Shown in pieces: positions 18,281 through 28,500 of a stretch of 64,000 nt of DNA. Location: contig JANQQI010000073.1 of the NCBI GenBank assembly GCA_028285085.1, positions 1-64,000 of the forward strand, in the 5' to 3' direction. The notes below the pieces were generated by a model. It made no database searches and had not been told where the DNA came from. It saw only the letters and a program-made list of their open reading frames with translations. This stretch comes from Saprospiraceae bacterium. Lineage in GTDB: Bacteria; Bacteroidota; Bacteroidia; Chitinophagales; Saprospiraceae. Position 1 is the first letter of the stretch. Every line of letters begins with the position of its first letter. Both the position numbers and the translations under genes were made by a program.

Positions 18281-18288
18281 CAAAGTTA
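18281..18288 (-). promoter_or_regulatory. Candidate -7 box for the coiled-coil gene
   Basis: Reverse strand TAACTTTG fits TAnnTTTG but lies 183 bases before the ATG at 18098, and no good TTTG partner is present. Weak. Confidence 0.3.
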
Positions 18289-18405
18289 AAGCTACTAATC
18301 GTTTTTCGCTTTTTTAATATTGCATGATTCTAAAATATTTTCAAAATGTAATCTTTTTGATGTCAAAAAATTCGCAAAAAAGTTCAATTATTGCGTTTTT
18401 AACCG

Positions 18406-18413
18406 TATTTTTG
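18406..18413 (+). promoter_or_regulatory. Candidate -7 box for the exonuclease gene
   Basis: TATTTTTG fits TAnnTTTG and lies 38 bases before the ATG at 18452. A degenerate TTCA at ~18383 is at the usual upstream distance. Confidence 0.45.
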
Positions 18414-18451
18414 AGAAAGATTCACTTTAAGAGAACCATAAAATCATCGAC

Positions 18452-19204
18452 ATGCTGGAAAAACTGGACATTGCCAACGTATTATTCCTCGATATTGAAA
18501 CCGTCTCGGGCTACTCTGCCTATGATGAGCTACCTGAAAGACTACAAAAACTGTGGCAATTAAAATGTCGCAGCGTCCTACGGCAATACGACGAACCCAT
18601 TGAAGAAGATCAGGCCAGGGAGGCCTATCAAGATCGAGCGGGTATTTTTGCCGAGTTCGGTAAGATTGTCTGTATTTCAGTCGGTATTGTGGTGCGGGAT
18701 CCCAAAACGAAAGCATTGGGCGTACGCCTGAAATCTTTTGCCAATAATGACGAAAAGCAACTCCTTCTGGATTTTGCCGGCATGGTGGAGCAGTATTACA
18801 ATAACCCTACGAAGCATTATTTCTGTGGCCATAATGTGCGTGAATTTGATATTCCCTACATCTGTCGCCGCATGGTGATCCACCAGCTCCCTTTACCTAA
18901 TGTGCTGAATATTGCCGGAAAAAAGCCTTGGGAAACCAAGCATTTGCTCGATACGCTTGAGCTTTGGAAGTTTGGGGATTATAAGCATTATACCTCCCTA
19001 AATTTACTTACAGCCATTTTTGACATACCATCTCCAAAAGATGATATTGATGGTTCGGAGGTTGGACGAGTATATTGGGAAGAGACTGATTTGGATCGTA
19101 TCGCGAAGTATTGTGAAAAGGATGTCATTGCTGTCATTCAGCTGCTTTTGCGATATATGCGACTTCCCCTGCTCGAGGAAAAACAAATGGTATCGGTCAG
19201 CTAG
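18452..19204 (+). CDS. Predicted 3'-5' exonuclease (DnaQ/PolB-like fold)
   Basis: A 250-residue cytoplasmic protein. Exonuclease motifs are visible in order: LFLDIETVSG (Exo I, D-x-E near residue 14-16), FCGHNVREFDIPYI (Exo II, Asp) near residue 128, and IAKYCEKDVIAVIQLL near residue 220 (Exo III, Y-x3-D). This matches the predicted PolB-exonuclease-like family widespread in Bacteroidota, metal-dependent enzymes acting on DNA or RNA ends. The physiological role is not established. The gene stands alone on the forward strand after a divergent promoter region, with the next gene starting 37 bases after its stop. Confidence 0.85.
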   Translation: MLEKLDIANVLFLDIETVSGYSAYDELPERLQKLWQLKCRSVLRQYDEPIEEDQAREAYQDRAGIFAEFGKIVCISVGIVVRDPKTKALGVRLKSFANNDEKQLLLDFAGMVEQYYNNPTKHYFCGHNVREFDIPYICRRMVIHQLPLPNVLNIAGKKPWETKHLLDTLELWKFGDYKHYTSLNLLTAIFDIPSPKDDIDGSEVGRVYWEETDLDRIAKYCEKDVIAVIQLLLRYMRLPLLEEKQMVSVS

Positions 19205-19241
19205 AATCAGTTTTAAACACTTCATTATTACTAAGATATCG

Positions 19242-20210
19242 ATGTGCCGAATGCTCCATCTCTCATTGTCGCTGATATTTATTTCAGTGTTCTTATCTAC
19301 TTGTGCTCAAATTGATTTGCCTGAACCATCTGATCAAGATTGGAAAACCATAGCCGCGGTAACCTTCTCGGAATATGAATCTATGCTGCGCAAGCAGCCC
19401 GGGCAGGCGCTTGGCGAAGATCAATGGCCGGTGTTACAAATTGGCCGAGCCGATTCTATTATTTACGATCTTGAAAATAGTGGAGAACAAAAGGTTGTGA
19501 AATACAATCAACAAGGCAAAGTCATTCAATCCTACACTTTAGTGTCAAATACTGCGACGAAAGTGGTAGATCGGACATACAATCAGCAAGGTCAGATTGA
19601 GGAGATGCGCTCGCAGTATGGCTGGAGTAAATGGCGTTATGAGGAGGGGCGACTAGTAGAAATACAAACTAGTTTCAATCATCGAACGGTAAGAATCAGT
19701 GATACTTTAGAAGTATTTACAGAGGACTTTCCGGGGAATCCTAATCTATTTAAGCATCAATATTTTCGATATAATGATGCTGGCCAGCTTAAATCCATGG
19801 TGATGATCACGGAAAACCTGGATACCACAACAAGTCCGGCAAATGGTTTTCTTGATGATCACCAATTATTCAATTATAATGAAAATGGTACCTTGGCAAC
19901 TTATGAGCAGTTGTTTAAGCGTAAAAATGGGGAGGTAACCCAACACGTTCGACGAATATATACTTATGATACGCAAGGTAAGCTGGAGAATCGTATTGAA
20001 AAAGATGTGGTAAATGATCTAACCAACAACTATACTTATACTTATCGTTTTCAAATGATGCCCGAATTTTACGTTTTAGAGCGCTATGAAGAGATGGATG
20101 GGCAACAACAGCTGCGTGATCGTTGGCATTTTGACCAACAATTCAATTGGACGTTGCATGAGCAATTGTTTCTAAAGCAGACGACGCGTCGCCAGATTTT
20201 TTATCGCTGA
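19242..20210 (+). CDS. Secreted YD/MORN-like repeat protein
   Basis: About 322 residues from the ATG at 19242 (19251 is also possible). A longer frame upstream overlaps the exonuclease gene and is rejected because the signal peptide LSLSLIFISVFLSTCAQ starts here. FLSTC could be an atypical lipobox, so either a lipoprotein or a type I signal. The body has repeated units such as VKYNQQGKVIQSYTLV, RTYNQQGQIEEM, FRYNDAGQLKSMV, FNYNENGTLATYEQ and YTYDTQGKLENRIE, each ~20-40 residues, of the YD-repeat type. This is probably a small extracellular beta-repeat structure; function unknown. Confidence 0.7.
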   Translation: MCRMLHLSLSLIFISVFLSTCAQIDLPEPSDQDWKTIAAVTFSEYESMLRKQPGQALGEDQWPVLQIGRADSIIYDLENSGEQKVVKYNQQGKVIQSYTLVSNTATKVVDRTYNQQGQIEEMRSQYGWSKWRYEEGRLVEIQTSFNHRTVRISDTLEVFTEDFPGNPNLFKHQYFRYNDAGQLKSMVMITENLDTTTSPANGFLDDHQLFNYNENGTLATYEQLFKRKNGEVTQHVRRIYTYDTQGKLENRIEKDVVNDLTNNYTYTYRFQMMPEFYVLERYEEMDGQQQLRDRWHFDQQFNWTLHEQLFLKQTTRRQIFYR

Positions 20211-20285
20211 TCCCTTCGCACGACTCACTCAATATTCTTTTTTGGCAAGGTCTGGATTACTGGCGCTTTTCCTTACCTTTATGCC

Positions 20286-20957
20286 ATGAAGCATTTAATC
20301 GCACCTTCAATTCTTGCAGCAGATTTTACTCGTCTCGGAGAGGAAATCGAAATGGTCAATCAAAGTGAAGCAGACTGGCTACACGTCGATATCATGGACG
20401 GCCGCTTTGTTCCCAATATTTCTTTTGGTATGTTCATCGTCAAGGCTATGAAGTCGGTTTGTCAAAAACCTTTGGATGTCCATTTGATGATTGTCGAGCC
20501 TGAGAAATACATTGAGCAATTTCGTGAGGCCGGAGCGGATGTGATTACTGTTCATTACGAAGCATGCCCGCATTTGCACCGTGCCATTCAGCAAATTAAA
20601 GCAACGGGAGCTAAAGCGGGGGTTGCCTTAAACCCGCACAGCTCGGTTAGCTTACTGGAGGATGTTCTCGAAGATTTAGATATGGTGTTGTTAATGTCCG
20701 TTAATCCCGGTTTCGGTGGTCAGAAGTTTATCTACCAAACCTTACCGAAAGTGCGGAAACTCCACGAGATGATCACGACACGAAATTTGTCTACTTTGAT
20801 CGAAATTGACGGTGGGGTAGGGCTGCAAAACGCAGAAGCGCTGCTTCAGGCAGGTGCTCGGGTGTTGGTTGCCGGTAGCAGCGTCTTTAAAGCAGAGCGT
20901 CCGGCTGACGTCATTTCTCAACTCAAAAAGATCGGTGAGAATACGCTGATGGTTTAA
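20286..20957 (+). CDS. rpe: Ribulose-phosphate 3-epimerase
   Basis: 223 residues, full length for the family. It interconverts D-ribulose 5-phosphate and D-xylulose 5-phosphate in the pentose phosphate pathway in the cytoplasm. Visible motifs: APSILAADFTRLG at the start, LHVDIMDGRFVPN (His33 and Asp35, metal/catalytic), DVHLMIVEP (His), LMSVNPGFGGQKFI, and EIDGGVG (second catalytic Asp) followed by AGARVLVAGSSVF, the phosphate-binding end of the TIM barrel. It sits 75 bases after the repeat-protein gene and is followed by 282 bases without a gene. Confidence 0.96.
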   Translation: MKHLIAPSILAADFTRLGEEIEMVNQSEADWLHVDIMDGRFVPNISFGMFIVKAMKSVCQKPLDVHLMIVEPEKYIEQFREAGADVITVHYEACPHLHRAIQQIKATGAKAGVALNPHSSVSLLEDVLEDLDMVLLMSVNPGFGGQKFIYQTLPKVRKLHEMITTRNLSTLIEIDGGVGLQNAEALLQAGARVLVAGSSVFKAERPADVISQLKKIGENTLMV

Positions 20958-21239
20958 TTTGCGTTCATCAATAAGAGCTAATAAACTCTTGAAAAGCTAA
21001 AACCAATTATAAAACCATTCGTTCCAGGAAATTACACGATGAATTGTAATAGACTACGGTAGCCACGCAAGGCTATACTAGTTTGATCTTGTGGAGTCGC
21101 TGAGGTCTAAGATCAATTCTGATTTGTAAAATGCCATTTATGGCAATTCTTTTGCGTTTGATTGATTACCCAGAAGCATGACTTGACGCATAAAGGGCCA
21201 TTTTGAGCATATTAATTCACCCTTAAAGCATACAAAATT

Positions 21240-21881
21240 ATGGCACTCCAACTTGGAGACACCGCACCCGATTTCACAGCGGTAACAACAGAAGGAACTA
21301 TCAATTTTCACGAGTGGCTCGGCAATGGCTGGGGCTTGTTGTTTTCACATCCGGCCGATTATACACCAGTGTGTACGACCGAATTGGGCCGCACAGCACA
21401 ACTCAAAGCCGAATTTGACAAACGCAATGTCAAAGCAATTGCACTTAGCGTAGATGGCTTGGATTCACACCTCGGTTGGATCAATGATATTAATGAAACT
21501 CAAAATACCACCGTCAATTTTCCAATTATCGCCGATGAAAACCGCGCAGTAGCGAATTTATACGGCATGATTCATCCCAAAGCGGATAATACCCTGACGG
21601 TACGCTCTGTTTTTGTTATTGCACCGGATAAAACTGTCAAACTTACTTTGACCTATCCGGCATCTACCGGAAGAAATTTCATGGAAATTCTTCGAGTCAT
21701 CGACTCTCTTCAATTGACCGCGGATTATAGCGTAGCTACTCCCGTAGATTGGAAAGACGGTGAAGATTGTGTGGTTTCTCCGGCTATTGCAACGGAGGAC
21801 ATTCCCGCAAAATTTCCAAAAGGCCATCGCGTCATTAAGCCTTATTTGCGCATGACGCCACAGCCAAACAAAGACAATTAG
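21240..21881 (+). CDS. 1-Cys peroxiredoxin (Prx6 type)
   Basis: 213 residues. It reduces hydrogen peroxide and organic hydroperoxides. The peroxidatic cysteine is Cys45 in SHPADYTPVCTTELG, with the Pro-x3-Thr-x2-Cys pattern of the active site. The long C-terminal domain with DWKDGEDCVV and VIKPYLRMTPQP is typical of the Prx6 group, which has no resolving Cys in the usual place; Cys ~181 is the only other Cys. A 14-bp palindrome (TGCCAT-TT-ATGGCA, 21132-21145) lies ~95 bases upstream. A strong terminator follows the stop. Confidence 0.93.
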   Translation: MALQLGDTAPDFTAVTTEGTINFHEWLGNGWGLLFSHPADYTPVCTTELGRTAQLKAEFDKRNVKAIALSVDGLDSHLGWINDINETQNTTVNFPIIADENRAVANLYGMIHPKADNTLTVRSVFVIAPDKTVKLTLTYPASTGRNFMEILRVIDSLQLTADYSVATPVDWKDGEDCVVSPAIATEDIPAKFPKGHRVIKPYLRMTPQPNKDN

Positions 21882-21893
21882 AATTTATCATTT

Positions 21894-21929
21894 GCGAATC
21901 ATATCGGTACCGATATGATTCGCTTTTTT
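21894..21929 (+). terminator. Intrinsic terminator of the peroxiredoxin gene
   Basis: A perfect 30-base palindrome (arms GCGAATCATATCGGT and its complement, 21894-21923) followed by six T. It starts 13 bases after the stop at 21881. A second small hairpin (AGGATTTT-TTG-AAAATCCT, 21938-21956) follows, without a T-tract. Confidence 0.8.
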
Positions 21930-21988
21930 ATGCTTGGAGGATTTTTTGAAAATCCTTTAAGCAGAGCATAGATGCATCGACCCATTTG

Positions 21989-24520
21989 ATGAAAAAGACT
22001 TTTACCCTAATTCTCGCGCTTGGTGTTGCCTTCAACCTTTGGGCACAGAAAGAAGAAGCTTTTATTTTTGGAAAAGTGACCGACGTCCTTACCGGCGAAC
22101 CCATTGACTTCGTCACCGTCTATCTCAAAGGCACTAATCGAGCCACCGAAACGGACGGAAAAGGAGAATATGTCCTGCGTATACCGGCCTACGACCGCGG
22201 CACGATTGTTTTTTCCAGAATCGGCTATAAGGAAGCTTCGGCCCGTGTGAATCCGCTCAGTACCGGCGCCCGTCGTAAAATCGATGTCCAGTTATCATCG
22301 AGTGAATCCAATATTGAGGTTGTCGTCACTGAAAGCCGTATTCAGGAAGAGGGCATGATCCGTGAGGATGTCACCGATCTGAAGTTATTGCCGACGACTA
22401 CCGGTAACCTCGAAAGCGTGCTGCCGCACATTGCGCTTGGTACGAGTAGCGGCACCGGGGGAGAATTGAGCTCTCAATATAACGTGAGGGGAGGGAATTA
22501 TGATGAAAACCTGGTTTATGTCAATGATTTTGAAATCTATCGGCCTCAGCTGATTCGAGCCGGACAGCAGGAAGGTCTGACATTTCCAAATATTGATTTG
22601 ATCCGGGATTTGTCCTTTTCATCTGGAGGATTCCAGGCGAAGTATGGCGATAAGTTATCTTCGGTACTCGATATCAAATACAAGCGGCCTGATTCACTAC
22701 GTGCTTCTGTGGGGGCTAGTTTCCTCGGAGGATCGGCGCATATTGAAGGGAGTTTCCAAGCAGGGAAGGATCGTTTCCAAAAAGTACGCTATCTGGTTGG
22801 AGCGCGTTACAAAACGACGCGTTATCTACTCGGCACCCTGGATATTGAAGGCGAGTATGTGCCTAATTTTTCGGACATCCAGGCTTATATCACTTATGAT
22901 ATTAATCGTAACTGGCAGTTGGGCTTACTCGGTAATTTCAACCGCTCGGTTTATAATTTCACACCCTCTTCGCGCAGCACTGCGGTCGGTCTGGTCGATT
23001 TTGCGCTTAATTTATTTACGGTCTTTGACGGTCAAGAAATCGATGACTTTACGACCTATATGGGTGGTGTTTCGATGACTTATTTACCCGATCGGGAGCG
23101 AAATCCATATTATCTAAAGTTTCTGGCGTCGAGTTACCAAAGTAATGAGAACGAACGATTTGACATCATCGGAAATTATCTGCTGGGCCAGTTGGAATCT
23201 GGCTTGGGGAGTGATGACTTCGGAGAGGTTGTTTCGGTATTGGGCACCGGTACCCAACAACAATTTGTGCGTAATTATTTGACTTCGAATGTCTCTAACG
23301 TAGAGCACAAAGGAGGGATTGAGTTACAAATTGATCACGATGATTTAGATAAATCCAGTAGCCACTTTTTACAGTGGAGTGTAAAATATCAGCGTGAGAC
23401 GATTGATGATCAACTCAACGAATGGGAGCGACTTGATTCGGCGGGTTATTCTCTGAGTTATGATACAACGGAAGTACTCATTTGGTCCGTTTTAAAAACG
23501 CGGAACGAGCTAGCTTCGAATCGTTTCATGGCTTATTTTCAGGATACCTACACTCTGCAGGATTCAATACGCGAGATGAAACTCACCGCAGGTGTTCGGG
23601 CAGCTTACTGGGATTTGAACAAAGAATTGCTAGTGACGCCACGGGTGCAGCTTTTGTATAAGCCTTTGAAGTGGGATAAGGATATTTCTTTTCGTTTTGC
23701 GACGGGTATGTATTTTCAATCCCCTTTTTATCGAGAGCTGCGTCGACCCGATGGGATCGTTAATCGTGATTTGCAATCCCAAAAATCAATTCATATCGTT
23801 GGTGGTTTGACTTGGGATTTTTACGCTGGTAAGCGTAATCCAAAGAAATTCCGACTTATCGCGGAAGCTTATTATAAATACCTTTGGGATCTGGTCTCTT
23901 ACGATATTGAAAATGTCCGAATTCGCTATTCTGGAGAGAATGATGCACGGGGTTATGTCATGGGTCTCGATATGCGTTTCAACGGAGAGTTTGTGCCGGG
24001 CGCTGAATCTTGGATCAATATCTCATTTTTGCGCGCCCGCGAAAGCCTCGATGGAGTACAGCACTTAAAACGGGATATTGGTGATCCCGAAGCTACCGAG
24101 GTCAGCGATGTGCCACGTCCTACCGATCAGTTTTTGACCTTTTCAACCTTCTTTCAGGATTACCTCCCGAAGAATGATAATATCAAAATGCATTTGAATT
24201 TCACGGTTGGAACGGGACTGCCTTATGGTTTACTTGGTAACAACCGCATCTTCCGCAACACTTATCGCTTCAATGCTTACCACCGGGTGGATATCGGCTT
24301 TGCGATACAATTGTGGGAATCTGACCGTCGCGCGCGTAAACCACGCCATCCGTTGCGCTTTACCGAAAGTACTTGGCTGAGCCTCGAAGTTTTCAACCTC
24401 ATGAAAGTGGCCAACGTAGCTTCCAATACCTGGATCAAAACGATTTTTAATACGCAGTATGCTATCCCTAATTTCTTGACGGGACGCCGGATTAACCTCA
24501 GACTTAAAATGGATTTTTAA
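21989..24520 (+). CDS. TonB-dependent receptor with carboxypeptidase-like N-terminal domain
   Basis: 843 residues from ATG 21989 (the frame also offers TTG one codon earlier). Signal peptide MKKTFTLILALGVAFNLWAQ. Residues ~24-100 form a carboxypeptidase-regulatory-like domain (FGKVTDVLTGEPIDFVTVYLKG). The plug follows, including VLPHIALGTSSGTGGELSSQ and YNVRGGNYDENLVYVND near residues 165-185. The remainder is a beta-barrel ending YAIPNFLTGRRINLRLKMDF, with the aromatic outer-membrane terminus. It imports a substrate across the outer membrane using TonB energy; the substrate is unknown and no SusD partner is adjacent. A small membrane protein gene follows after 12 bases. Confidence 0.9.
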   Translation: MKKTFTLILALGVAFNLWAQKEEAFIFGKVTDVLTGEPIDFVTVYLKGTNRATETDGKGEYVLRIPAYDRGTIVFSRIGYKEASARVNPLSTGARRKIDVQLSSSESNIEVVVTESRIQEEGMIREDVTDLKLLPTTTGNLESVLPHIALGTSSGTGGELSSQYNVRGGNYDENLVYVNDFEIYRPQLIRAGQQEGLTFPNIDLIRDLSFSSGGFQAKYGDKLSSVLDIKYKRPDSLRASVGASFLGGSAHIEGSFQAGKDRFQKVRYLVGARYKTTRYLLGTLDIEGEYVPNFSDIQAYITYDINRNWQLGLLGNFNRSVYNFTPSSRSTAVGLVDFALNLFTVFDGQEIDDFTTYMGGVSMTYLPDRERNPYYLKFLASSYQSNENERFDIIGNYLLGQLESGLGSDDFGEVVSVLGTGTQQQFVRNYLTSNVSNVEHKGGIELQIDHDDLDKSSSHFLQWSVKYQRETIDDQLNEWERLDSAGYSLSYDTTEVLIWSVLKTRNELASNRFMAYFQDTYTLQDSIREMKLTAGVRAAYWDLNKELLVTPRVQLLYKPLKWDKDISFRFATGMYFQSPFYRELRRPDGIVNRDLQSQKSIHIVGGLTWDFYAGKRNPKKFRLIAEAYYKYLWDLVSYDIENVRIRYSGENDARGYVMGLDMRFNGEFVPGAESWINISFLRARESLDGVQHLKRDIGDPEATEVSDVPRPTDQFLTFSTFFQDYLPKNDNIKMHLNFTVGTGLPYGLLGNNRIFRNTYRFNAYHRVDIGFAIQLWESDRRARKPRHPLRFTESTWLSLEVFNLMKVANVASNTWIKTIFNTQYAIPNFLTGRRINLRLKMDF

Positions 24521-24532
24521 ACCTTCATTATC

Positions 24533-25144
24533 GTGCCTACTGATCGTTTCCTTGGACCACTCGAGTGGATCGCTTTACTTATTTTCGTCGGCATTTTGGC
24601 CTTCGTCCTATTGAAAGCGAGCGGTGGGAAAATGTATGAGCGATCGGAGTCCGTGGAGATGACTGATAATTATTTACCCGAGGATGGACGTAGTCCGGGA
24701 GCTATTACCATTCAAGGCCAAAAGAACGAATTGGATCATCTGCTAGAACAAATTGCGGCGGTGATGTCCGATCCAAATAGTGGGAAAGATTTCCCGATCT
24801 TGGACGAAGAAGTGATCCCCAGAGATGAGTTAAATTATTTTCTAAAAACGGCTGAAAAGCGCGGCAATAATCTGGACAAATCTGACTGGTTGTATCTCCT
24901 GCAGCAAGCACATCAAAAATATTCCGAGCTCAGAGAAGTATTTGAAGAAGCTGGCCTAGAAGTTGATTTAGACGAAAGGCAGGCCGGTGCGATGTTGTCA
25001 CATCCACAGATTGCCGAGCAGTTCTATGATTTATTGCAGGAAAAATATGGTATACCCAAGGCAGAAGCTAAGCACTTTGCGGAGCTTGGACGAGAGGCCT
25101 TGAGTGAATGGACTTTGTTTGTCGATCAGCTTAGAGCAAGGTGA
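24533..25144 (+). CDS. Small membrane-anchored protein of unknown function
   Basis: 203 residues with GTG as the apparent start, 12 bases after the TonB-receptor stop, so probably co-translated. One membrane segment lies at residues ~9-29 (LEWIALLIFVGILAFVLLKA); a charged helical domain rich in Glu, Lys and Leu follows (NELDHLLEQIAAVMSDP, YLLQQAHQKYSELREVFEEA). No known domain is recognised. Linkage to the receptor gene suggests an accessory role in transport or assembly, but this is inference. Confidence 0.6.
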   Translation: MPTDRFLGPLEWIALLIFVGILAFVLLKASGGKMYERSESVEMTDNYLPEDGRSPGAITIQGQKNELDHLLEQIAAVMSDPNSGKDFPILDEEVIPRDELNYFLKTAEKRGNNLDKSDWLYLLQQAHQKYSELREVFEEAGLEVDLDERQAGAMLSHPQIAEQFYDLLQEKYGIPKAEAKHFAELGREALSEWTLFVDQLRAR

Positions 25145-25245
25145 TTTAAAGCAAAATGACCAAAAATGGACCTATTCTGGCGATTTTAGCATCTGCCGCG
25201 TCACATTTTAGGCGATTATATACCCAAAGCTTGATAACTAAGCAC

Positions 25246-25253
25246 TATTTTTG
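25246..25253 (+). promoter_or_regulatory. Candidate -7 box for the SprB-repeat adhesin
   Basis: TATTTTTG fits TAnnTTTG but is ~297 bases before the ATG at 25550 and has no well-placed TTTG partner. Confidence 0.3.
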
Positions 25254-25382
25254 TCTATCTCTTTATATTCCCAAGCTTCGAAAGCAATAGAATATCGGGA
25301 GAATTTCATTAAACCCCTGATTTTGCTGCATAAACTTGTTGGACTCCTCTCGTGGGACCTGACAATTGTATGTAATTACCCA

Positions 25383-25414
25383 GATGAATTTGAATACTGT
25401 ATTCAATATTCATC
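25383..25414. promoter_or_regulatory. Near-perfect inverted repeat in the adhesin leader
   Basis: Left arm GATGAATTTGAATAC (25383-25397), one base, right arm GTATTCAATATTCATC (25399-25414). The arms are complementary over 15 pairs with a single bulged base. No T-tract follows. It could be an operator or an RNA hairpin in the leader, 136 bases before the ATG. Confidence 0.45.
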
Positions 25415-25549
25415 ATTCAACGTTACCCATTTTTATACATAACCTTTCTTAGAATCGAGTTTTAAATACAAAAACAACTCCTCTAAGTATCTGTCAATCT
25501 ACGAGCTTCCCTATTGCCGTTTTGCGTTGTTAACAAGAATTATAAAACA

Positions 25550-28500
25550 ATGAAGTTGAGAACACTTCGCAGCCTATTTTGCTGCGCCTTTATGATCCTG
25601 GGACTTTTAAGCACTCACGCCCAACACACCGAAAGCACTGAACGCCATCTCTATCGTGATCATGATCATAGTCGATGTGGTCATCAGATAAAGACGCTTC
25701 AACGCGCTGCCATTGACAAAGGCTACGCTCAACGACTGGCTCGTTTTAAAGCTGCCATTCCCGAGTTAGCTCGACAAGAATTAGCGAATGACCGAAGTGC
25801 TACCATCATTACGGTACCCGTAGTGGTGCACGTGATTCACAATGGTGAGGCCGTCGGCTCCGGTGCGAACTTATCGGATGCTCAAATTCAAGCGCAAATT
25901 GATATTCTAAATGAAGACTTTAGCGCGACTAATCCCAACTATGGTAGCACCCCAAGTCCTTGGGATCAGGTAGCCGGTAATCCCGAAATCCAGTTTTGTC
26001 TGGCTATTATTGACCCTGATGGCAATGCGACCAACGGGATTACACGGCATAATATCACCGTAACGGGCTCTAGCCTCAACGATGATAATATCGAGAGCGA
26101 TATCAAGCCCATGACCTGGTGGGATTCTAATTTATACTACAACATTTGGACTCTGGGAATCCCCGGCACTACGGCCGGAGGAGGGACTACCGGTTACGCC
26201 TATTATCCTACTAATGGCGCTATCGGTAATTCTATTGATGGCTCAGTCGTGGATTATCGCTGGTTTGGCGGGCCGGGCTTTGGTCAATCTGGCTATAAGA
26301 CTTTGACCCATGAGACCGGTCACTACCTTGGTTTACCGCATACCTTCGATGATGAAAGTTGTACCGCAGACGATGGTATTGCGGATACCCCAAATATTGA
26401 GTCACCAACTTCCAGTCTGAATCCTTCGTTGAACTGTGGTAGCAGCTTTCCGACCGGCCCAACGAGCTGTGGGAACGAGCATATGTACGTAAATTACATG
26501 GACTACGTAAACGATGATCGTTGTTATACCTCTTTTTCGGCCGGACAGATTAATGTGATGCGCTCAGTATTGAATGGTACAGCTGGCAGCCTGGGTTATG
26601 GCAGTCGCTTACCGCTGGCGAATAATGCAGTCACTGTTTGTAGCTTTTTCGATGACGATGCTGGCATTAGTGCCATTAATACGCCGGGAACAAAGCTTTG
26701 CGACAATTCTCCGATCACCCCGGAGATAGTGCTACAAAATTTTGGAACCAATGCACTCACTACGGTCACGATTACTTATCAAATCAATGGTGATCCACCG
26801 GTGAACTTTGTTTGGGTAGATAACCTGGCGACGGGAGAAACCACGGTAGTGACACTGGCGCCATTTACACCTCCTGCAGGAACGTTTACCTTTAATGTTT
26901 ATACACAAAACCCTAACGGAAATACGGATGGACAGCCGTCTAATGACGGTACCTCGATTAGTGTGACGCTAGTCACCGAGGAAAATATCCCCTTGGTTGA
27001 TGATTTTGAGAATACGCAATGGAATCCGACTACTGAAGGATTGTATGTGGATGATTATGACAATGATGGTACGACCTGGGAGCGCACGACGCTTGCATCG
27101 GGCTACGGAGTAGGAGGGGCAAGTGCCCTGTTTAATAACTATTCAACTAATGTCAATGGAACATCTGATGCTATAGTTACCCCGGTTTACGATTTTGAAT
27201 CGGTAAGTGGAGCAACCTTGACTTTTGACGTGGCTTACGCGCCTTATAATGGTTCCTTTTTTGACAGCTTAATTGTTTACGCTTCTACCGATTGTGGATC
27301 TACCTTCAACCAGGTGCTTTATGCCGATGGTAATACGGGGCTGGCAACAGCATCTGCGACGACGAATATGTTTACGCCGTCATCTAGTGAATGGCGCACG
27401 GAGACCATTGATCTAAGTGCTTTTGATGGGATGGATAACCTCACGCTGGCATTTGTTAACAAATCAGGCTACGGTAACCGCCTTTTCTTGGATAATATCA
27501 ATGTGACTTTGCCTTGCAGCTTAACACTGACCCCCGTGGCTGGTGACGTCAGCTGTAATGGCGGTTGTGATGGTACGGCCAGTGTCTCGGTAGGCAATGG
27601 TACTGGAACACTTTCTTATACCTGGGATGCCAATGCGGGTGGAGGGACCAGTTCTACTGTAACCGGACTTTGTGCCGGGACATATACTGTTACCGTAAGT
27701 GATGCTGCGGGCTGCTCGGGGACAACTTCGGTTACCCTGACCGAGCCAAATGCTATGACACTGTCAACAAGTGGCACCAATGAAACTTCGGTTGGTGCAA
27801 ACGATGGTACCGCAACGGCAACAGCTGGAGGAGGTACCCCTCCTTATATCTATGCTTGGAGCAATAGCGGCAGTACGGCTACGATCAGTAATTTGGCTCC
27901 GGGTACCTATACCGTAACGGTCTTTGATAATAATAACTGCCAAACTACCGGCTCGGTTACCATAGATGCCTTCGATTGTGGCAGCTACGGTATTTCAGTC
28001 AGTATGCAAGATGTACTTTGTAATGGTGAAAACACAGGTTCGGCATCAGTAACTGTCACCGATGGGACGATGCCTTATACTTATGCCTGGAGCAGTGGAG
28101 GAAGTTCTTCTACCGAATCGAGTTTGGCCGCTGGCAGTTATACCGTAACGGTAACTGATGCCAATGGTTGTACTGCAGATGCATCATTTACCATCACTGA
28201 ACCGGATGCGCTTGGCTTAACTTTCACCGTACAAGATGAAACCAATCTTGGTGATAATGATGGTAGTATAACGGCTAATGTATCTGGTGGTACGGCTGGT
28301 TATACTTATGCCTGGGACCCTGCGGTGGGCAATGTTGCTACAATAGAAAATCTCGCACCGGGCACTTACTGTGTAACGGTGACCGATGCAAATAACTGTT
28401 CGATTTCAAATTGTGCCACGGTAGCAACTGGCAATTGCACCTTTGCGATTGATGTTGTTGAAAATAATGTGTCTTGTAATGGATTGAATGATGGTAGTGC

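Larger units (their letters stand above)
18099..18451. other. Divergent intergenic region with two promoter-like boxes
   Basis: 353 AT-rich bases between the leftward coiled-coil gene and the rightward exonuclease gene. It contains TAACTTTG for the left gene (18281-18288) and TATTTTTG for the right gene (18406-18413). No open frame or RNA gene seen. Confidence 0.5.
25145..25549. other. Long leader/intergenic region before the giant adhesin gene
   Basis: 405 AT-rich bases. They contain a TATTTTTG promoter-like box (25246-25253) and a near-perfect inverted repeat (25383-25414). If the box is the promoter, the transcript would have a ~290-base leader. A 63-codon frame inside it looks non-coding. 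Confidence 0.5.

Noticed and set aside
19020-19241. Upstream extension of the secreted repeat-protein frame
   Set aside because: It overlaps the exonuclease coding end; the signal peptide at 19242/19251 defines the true start.
21132-21145. 14-bp palindrome upstream of the peroxiredoxin as a peroxide-response operator
   Set aside because: Too short to be significant and does not match any known peroxide-regulator consensus I can recall; kept only as a note in the gene entry.
25251-25442. A 63-codon frame in the adhesin leader
   Set aside because: No similarity to any family I know, spans the inverted repeat, and begins inside a promoter-like box.
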